Shown: positions 57,966-64,000 of the stretch, one piece after another
How positions within the stretch are numbered: the stretch's first letter is position 1
Layout: each line of letters opens with the position of its first letter
From: Stictocephala bisonia
Taxonomy: Eukaryota > Arthropoda > Insecta > Hemiptera > Membracidae
Direction of reading: 5' to 3'
NCBI GenBank assembly: GCA_035578905.1
Contig: JAQJVL010000282.1
Coordinates: forward strand, 558,001-622,000
DNA length: 64,000 bases
Translations under genes and position numbers: made by a program
The notes under the pieces: generated by a model
What the model was told of the DNA's origin: nothing
Seen by the model: the letters and a program-made list of their open reading frames with translations, nothing else
The model's database searches: none

Positions 57966-58670
57966 CAAGGGTATACATATACTGAAAATAGGTTTGGTGT
58001 TTATAACATATCAACAAATTGGAAGCAAAGCTAATGGAGTGAATGAGCTAATGTAAATAAATTTACATATTATGGTTCTATTTGATATTGTGAATCTACT
58101 AATATTTAAAGTCAAGAGTCACAGACCGAAGCCTTTGTAAGTGATGGGGTTGGCACATGAAGCATGCAGGGATGTTCCTTAGTTATTGAAGATGGGATAT
58201 TGGTAGTTTTAAAAATTGATATTGATTAATTCTAACTGATTAAATATAATTTTATAAAGATTCTTAATTTAACCAAAGCTTTGCAACCACAGGACTGTGC
58301 TTGATGTGCATAATTAACATTAATTTACAATGAATTCATGCTTTGAAAATGCAAGATGTATACATACCTACGGTTATAGATAACAGATCTAGGCTGAAAA
58401 CACTGCTGTGGTGTTTAAATATATTTTCTTTAGGAAGTAAATTTATCATAAGACCAGCCAGTACTTGTGTTGCATTAGAGAGTTTAGAGATGAGTTGTTG
58501 CAGTGGAGCACCATCTGAAGTCTTGAGTTTTGGAAGTCTGAAGTGCATAAGGGTTAACTAGAAGGGAGAGAGTAAGTTATACCCTGGTTGGAGTATAAGG
58601 ACACTTGAATACTCCTCAATAACTGTCATATTTGTGGGACGATAATTTTAAAAAGTTTTTTGTGTTTCAG
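57966..58670. other. AT-rich 3' part of intron 2
   Basis: It contains open frames on both strands at 58336-58561 with no domain. It ends at the acceptor TTGTGTTTCAG at 58670. Confidence 0.5.
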
Positions 58671-58812
58671 GAGTCTCCACTGTGGGCTGAGCCTCTCCCA
58701 TGACTCTGTGTTCTCCCCGGAACAGAGGTCAGGTCCTGAATCAGGCTCGGACCTGGAAACATCCTCCTCCTTGTCCATGAGACGTCTGGTCACGGGCAGT
58801 CCTGGAGTTCAG
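58671..58812 (+). CDS. Third coding exon, SHDSVF motif of the CRACD-like protein
   Basis: The acceptor is a T-rich tract ending TTTCAG at 58670; the donor is GTTCAG|GTAAGA at 58813. The first base completes split codon Arg88; 47 whole codons follow, so the exon ends in phase 0. Residues 89-104 read SLHCGLSLSHDSVFSP, followed by EQRSGPESGSDLETSSSLSM at 105-124 and RRLVTGSPGVQ at 125-135. The SHDS(V/I)F motif followed by a Ser/acidic stretch is what suggests a CRACD/KIAA1211-like (DUF4592) protein, where a SHDSIF sequence stands near the N-terminus. The Ser-rich tract looks disordered and phosphorylatable. The protein must continue in exons beyond 64000. The open frame begins a few bases upstream at a TTG in the intron; that is not a start. 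Confidence 0.8.
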
Positions 58813-58884
58813 GTAAGATTGACTAACATTGTTACAGTTTGATGTAGAAATTAAAAAATACATTTAATACCTCTCTTCATCTAG

Positions 58885-59115
58885 TTGGGTCTGCAGTTTT
58901 GGGACTCGCCAATCAGACAACACGCAAGGATTACTCACTAAACACCCTATGGCCCACGGAAATCCAGGCCAGAATTCTATCGGATGACTTCATGCCTGGC
59001 CTCGCGTATTGACTCCCCTTTTGGGGCTAAGCTATTGAGGTTAAATGTAAGAAAGGACCATGTGAGGTCCTAATTTTTGCTTCAATAAATTAGTATTTTC
59101 ATTCATTCATTAATT
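58885..59115 (+). mobile_element. Retroelement 3'-end remnant with ATTC tail
   Basis: A frame reads VGSAVLGLANQTTRKD, then LNTLWPTEIQARILSDDF and stops at about 58991. A 3' region with AAAGGACCATGTGAGGTCCT (a small hairpin), AATAAATTAG and a tail of CATTCATTCATT repeats follows. A coding end, a 3' hairpin and a short simple-repeat tail suggest a 5'-truncated CR1/L2-like element. The peptide itself is not recognised. It lies 72 bases after exon 3, inside intron 3. Confidence 0.45.
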
Positions 59116-61399
59116 CAAACTACTTTATTCAGGATAGGATCAGTCAGGCACCCCTCTTTGTGTTTTTCGTGTAGGACCTTTTGAATGTAAGCATAAACCT
59201 ACATGCGTACTCACTCTGTAGCATTGCCTTAATAACGGTATCTGATGAAACAGCATCAGCATTAAGGCAAGCTGACTTCTTCCCTTGGTGAAGTTCTGAC
59301 ACACAAAGTTAAATATCCTCCGGGCAGTAAGCACACCAGTCGATGATACCTGACTTCAGTTGGGGCTCACCACCAATAGTTGTCCACTTAACCAGCCTAC
59401 AAACACAACACATAAATTACCAGGCACATTGGCTCCAGTTTCTTTGATCAGAGTCACATTTTCAATGGAACCTCACCTCCCTCTTCTTTCTGATTCAAAA
59501 CATACAAATATCTAAAAATATTGAATGTCTACCATCAATGTGTTTTGTCCCCGTCCAGTCCTACCACCTTCTACCGTTCCATATCAATCATCATTCAATC
59601 AACTCAATTACTACTTTTGATTTTTATTCTGTCACATAAATTTAGTTGTCCGTTTTTTTTTTTTTTTATAATTTATAAAAAAAATGTATAGTCCGTCCAT
59701 CCCACAGTTTATAAATCCCTCTTCTGTGCAGTCTCCCTAGCTTCTTTCCAACAGATATCGATATTCGTTGGTCCAGTTCTGATTGCATATTATTACTAAG
59801 TAAAATATTAGTTTGAAATTGAAATTTTACTTCTTAATCATACACTGAAGAATAGTATGTTTTCAGTGTATGTTTTCATTGCCGATTATTAATTTCAACA
59901 AATGTCATCAAATCATCGTCTTGCAGTTGACTAATTCTGAAATTTGTCTTTCCTCCCTAATATATGAAAAATAATCTTATTGCTTACAAAGCCCAAGTAC
60001 TTCTTTCAGTCTTTTGGTAAATAGGAAAGCATGTGAATTCATAACTATTTCAATACTGTTTTTATGAACATAATTTAATAACCTATCACATATCTAATAA
60101 GTAAGCTGCCAACATGTTGAAATTGTAGTTTTTATAATAGTCCGACTTGTACTGTATAATTGGAAGTAATTTTTGGTTTAATTAAAAAGTTTGTTATAAA
60201 TACTGGCTCTTTTATATTATTAGAGTTCAGCAAGAAGGATATTTACAGAAATACAGCGATAAATGCACAGTGCGTACTTTGAAATCAGTGATTTAGTTGA
60301 AAAGTTGTACTACCTATCAATTGGAATTAATGAATGTCTTTATTCAAGTCCTCTCTTTTACTTAAACTTATAAATTAATTACTAAACAAACATCGTGAGA
60401 ATATAATTATGAAGTAAACCAAAATTTAAATAAACTCAATATACAAAGTAAAGCAACTAATCAATTACATTTAGAAATACTTGATTTACATTTACATGAT
60501 CTAAATTTAAATTGACATGATTTAAATTTACATGATCTCATTCTGGTCTTCACCATAAGCCATTTATGTTGAAAGATTTTACCGATAACATAACATTATT
60601 TTTTTATAAGCAAAGGCCTATTAAAAATAGATCAGTGTCAGTAGTTATCCTTATCATTTATAAACAGAATTTCTTTATTTATAATCTATAAGTTTACAAA
60701 GAATGTTATCTATTATCATATCGTAAAATAATTACAATATGATATATGTGTCAAATAAGAAAAAATAAGGTTTGTTTTCATTGAAAACAATATTGTAGTG
60801 GTCTAGTTTACACCGAACAGTCTCTCCAAGGGTATCTTCTGTTGTGTAAATTGTCTTTTGTAGAAGTTTTTCTTAGTGCATAAGTATTTGGTTATGATTT
60901 TTTGTAGACGTGTATTAAACATTTGCATTCCATCATATGACGGTTTCTTTTCGAAGGCAGCTGTTCTCTGAAGTTGTAAAAAACAGAGGGCCTATAGTGT
61001 GGTGGTATTGAGGTTATGACTTTTTGGGAGATTCATGATATAATAAAGCATGTTTTCGAGAGCTGAATTTATGGACAACAACGCCCAAGACAAGAGAAAT
61101 TATGTGGTAGTATACGAACAATGGGATAACATCTCAATTTGTGGTCTTACGGTAAGGCAAGTAAACAGCATTGCAGTTGTCCGAAGTGTAAGCCAAGTTG
61201 ACTAACAGAACTGTTGTTGTAAGCTGTAACTTATTGAGTATTCAGAAATTACTTCTTGTTAGTCAGTATTAAATTGGTGTTTTGGTCATTGAAGTCTTAG
61301 ATAAATTATATTAAGATAAATTACTCATTGTAAAACTGCTAAACAGAATTTACAAAAGTTGTATATAAAAATAGATTTAAGTTAGTTTTTTGCTTGCTA
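59116..61399. other. AT-rich intron 3
   Basis: A GC-richer part at about 59140-59360 keeps a minus-strand frame open (59140-59334) without a domain. A poly-T run lies at 59657-59668. No exon found. Confidence 0.45.
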
Positions 61400-61690
61400 C
61401 TTTGTATAGTTTATGGCACAATTGGTAGTTAAGCACAGGCTGCTTAGTCTAACATGTAGATATATTTTTTATTTTTCGGGTTTGATTCTCGGAGTAGCGG
61501 ATAGAATAACTACACCTCAAGTGTCAATATAGAGAGGCAACTGAGAAACTAAGACCTCACTAGCAGCGACTCCTTTTTCGAGTGCTGGAACCTGACTGTG
61601 CTAAGACCCTCCGTACTAACTATACATACCCAAGAAAAATGCCACCCGGTAGGCATGATTCTCGTGGACCTTCGCTTGTTATTCTTACTA
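61400..61690 (+). mobile_element. tRNA-derived SINE candidate
   Basis: TGGCACAATTGG at 61414-61425 matches the pol III A box TRGCNNAGYNGG at all but one position. GGTTTGATTCT at 61479-61489 matches the B box GGTTCGANTCC at nine of eleven. Spacing is larger than in most tRNAs because of a T-rich insertion in the anticodon-arm region, so it is not a functional tRNA gene. A nonhomologous body of about 190 bases follows (CTCACTAGCAGCGACTCC, GTGCTGGAACCTGACTGTGC, ATGATTCTCGTGGACC). Confidence 0.55.
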
Positions 61691-63509
61691 TATCTTTTGC
61701 AACCCTAGGATACTAATTACTTTGAAGCTGCTTTGTGACAAATTATCTCTGATCATCCTTTGATAGCTTAAAAATGATTGACTTTGTGACTTAATTTTTA
61801 CATGCTTATAAAGGTCATCCTATAAACTCCCCTCAAGATTCACCATCACAAACCTTTCGTTTGATTTTGAATTAAATAAATTTACTTGACTGTCCTATAA
61901 ATAGATATTCCTTCTTTCAGTTAATTGAAAAGGAATGTTATAATTTTTTTATAATGATTAACAAATATAATTGTAACTTATTCATATTGATAGATAATCA
62001 TGTATCAGCTACAATAAGGGGTGAATTTGTCAATGGCTTGTTAATAGTGCTGTGATGGAATTGTCAAAGTAGCAGTAATGAAACTGTGTGGTTACACAAT
62101 CTAGAACATGTCACTTCGCTTATAGTGTTGTCATTTATACACCTTTAATATAGAACATGTTCTAAATTATTATTAATCAACAAAAAAATGGTAATTTATA
62201 TTCTATTATTTGAAATTGATATTAATCTAATACTTGTATGGTAAAGTTCTGTTTTTCTTAGCTAATCATATTTTAAATATATCTGTTGCATTTTTTAGTG
62301 GTGTCAATCCATTGAATGTGCCTAAAATATCATTATTTTGTAAAAACATTTCTGAATGAGTTTTCTCCTAAATTAATTTTATTTTTTTTTAAGGAATTGT
62401 GTTCTAAAACCTTTAAATTGTTATATCTATTTCTAAAAACTAATTGCAGGTTCAATAATTATACGCGGATTACAGAGTAAAGTGTCTTAATACAAATAAA
62501 AGTGTTTCTTTAAATAAGAGAATTTCTTCTTAAAAACTTACACATTACTCATAAATTATACTAATTATTTGTAATTTTATTAGTTTGTCCTGACTACTGG
62601 GCTTTAAGTTTTATACAAATAACAAGTATTCACAATAACATTAAGTCCCAACTATAGGATGAGATGGATTGCCAACTTTGAATATTTTTAGTGAATTAAC
62701 TTATTTTATTAGCTTATTTCATTATGTCACTAATTATGTCTTGTTAATATATGTAAATAAATTTAAGTTTAATTGGTTTTTAGTTTTTTTAGTTTTTGGT
62801 AGTTTAACTTAATTTTACATTGCATTAATATAAATAAAAATACTATCACATCAATGATAATTAGTTGAGTTTAAATCAAAGTGCACAACTTCAATTATTG
62901 CTTTACCTATTTCACAAATTAGATAAGCTTACTACAAAGAAATACTTTAACAATCCAGTCTTGGGACTTGAGCAATGGCCTGCATTTGTAGCTTGTAGGC
63001 AACCGACATACATAAATGTTTGCCACATCAACGTCTTTCTTCTGTAGGCACTCTGCTAATACGTTGCCCGTTGCCTCTCAAAGCTGGATAACATTTATTT
63101 AACTGTGCATATAGTGTCAGATTAGAGAAGACTTTTTAGTCCTAACCTCGCTAATTGTTATAAAATTCGTACAATATGTCATTTTTCATGAATATATTAA
63201 AAAGGTTCGGCCTCGGCATGTGACTTTTGACTACAAATAATAGTAGATTAACTGTATAAAGTAAAATCACAATATTAAATTTATTTACAGTATTTCACTT
63301 ACATTACTTGCGTTGCTACCTATTTATTAATATAGGGTCACTCAGCCTATTTCAAACGTGTTTATTTCATTTGTTTTTGTTTAACAGCTAAAGATTAAAC
63401 TCTAAATGCATCAATAGCGTTATGCCAAATATACAAAATGAATATGTTTATTTATTTACAAAACAGCTGTTATTAATTTACTAAAATCAATTTAATGTTA
63501 TTCTTATGG
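61691..63509. other. AT-rich intron 3, continued
   Basis: A small GC-richer spot at 62960-63090 (TTCTGTAGGCACTC) looks like an acceptor but no open, donor-bounded exon follows. No element named. Confidence 0.45.
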
Positions 63510-63700
63510 AAAAAAGGAAGTTTTGAGGGGCCGTTTGTACCCCTTAGGAATTGAATTTTGAAAAATCCTTTCTTAGTGGATCCCTTCGATACTAAAGCTA
63601 AATTCCTTTAAAATTACGTGTAAATCCATTTGGTGGTTTTTGGATTTCGTGATCAGTCAGTCAGTGAGTGAGTGGTATTTGACTTTTATATACTATATAC
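63510..63700 (+). repeat. Probable dispersed repeat ending in CAGT/GAGT run
   Basis: AAGTTTTGAGGGGCCGTTTG, ACCCCTTAGGAATTGAATTT, TGAAAAATCC and the run CAGTCAGTCAGTGAGTGAGT look like a widespread invertebrate repeat rather than intron. I cannot name its class and there is only one copy here. Confidence 0.35.
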
Positions 63701-64000
63701 TGTCATTAATTGGTGCAGGGAGAACATAAATGACAGTGTTTAACAAAAAAAATATATGTATTTGAAACAATTCAAATGAGTGTATTTTTCCAACATTTTG
63801 TTGACATGATGTAATAAGATATTGAAACATAAATGTGATATTAATATTGATAGTGCATTGATATAACTGAATATCTTTCTGTAAACAGATTTTACATGTA
63901 TAGTATTCATTTACTTTTCAATACATTAAATGAAAATACATTGGACGTGCAATGTATAGCCTACATTTCATTTAGTTGTCCTTAGCCCCCAAAATACTCT
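63701..64000. other. AT-rich intron to window end
   Basis: No feature seen. The host gene's next exon lies beyond the window. Confidence 0.5.

Noticed and set aside
61400..61490. Functional tRNA gene
   Set aside because: A and B boxes are present but no cloverleaf with a normal anticodon arm can be drawn; a SINE head is more likely.

Overview
This is an AT-rich eukaryotic window, almost certainly from an arthropod and most likely an insect. Evidence: a short (TTAGG)n tract at about 57580, AACCT/AGGTT-rich repeats, Penelope-like, RTE-like and jockey-like retroelement fragments, hAT and Harbinger-like DNA transposon remnants, and GT-AG introns tens of kb long. I cannot name the order. Nothing bacterial or CRISPR-like is present.

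Only one host gene can be supported. It lies on the + strand as three small GC-rich coding exons: 19189-19305 (ATG at 19209), 47745-47910 and 58671-58812. Splice phases join exactly (phase 1 across a 28.4 kb intron, then phase 2 across a 10.8 kb intron), giving the first 135 residues of a protein that continues beyond the window. It has a short acidic N-terminus, a Lys/Arg-rich FHPLRGLRRMFRRK block, a Pro/Thr hinge and a GLSLSHDSVF motif followed by a Ser/acidic tract. The closest family I can suggest is the CRACD/KIAA1211-like (DUF4592) actin-regulatory group; this is tentative. A CpG-rich patch at 5581-5887 is the best candidate for its promoter and a noncoding first exon.

The rest is repeats and mobile DNA. 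Tandem arrays: 81 bp (1031-1678), 42 bp (2997-3128), about 113 bp (8250-9385), 56 bp (15110-15480), 24 bp (17773-18952), 58 bp (19986-22135), 85/128 bp (26240-27560), 59 bp (31042-32330), 85 bp (37045-37580) and 49 bp (42141-42623 and 43780-44963). A G-rich family of about 36 bp recurs at four separate places. Mobile elements: hAT copies (19308-19985, 33238-34082), a TTA-flanked TIR family with three copies (17472, 30730, 36720), a TTAA-flanked MITE (27861-28277) with a second, heavily interrupted copy (36966-39167), a TACAGGGTG MITE (22373-22772), a solo LTR with a 4-bp duplication (42624-43775), Penelope-like pieces (about 1770, 34731, 39518, 40852), non-LTR reverse transcriptase fragments (25515, 38698, 46030 minus, 57027), a tRNA-derived SINE candidate (61400), and several near-perfect giant palindromes.

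Two themes stand out. First, several minisatellites sit inside DNA transposons: two copies of one TIR element have each expanded a different internal module (24 bp in one, 59 bp in the other). Second, several long hairpins look like head-to-head Penelope-type tails. Also notable is an hAT end that abuts, and may overlap, the splice donor of the first coding exon.
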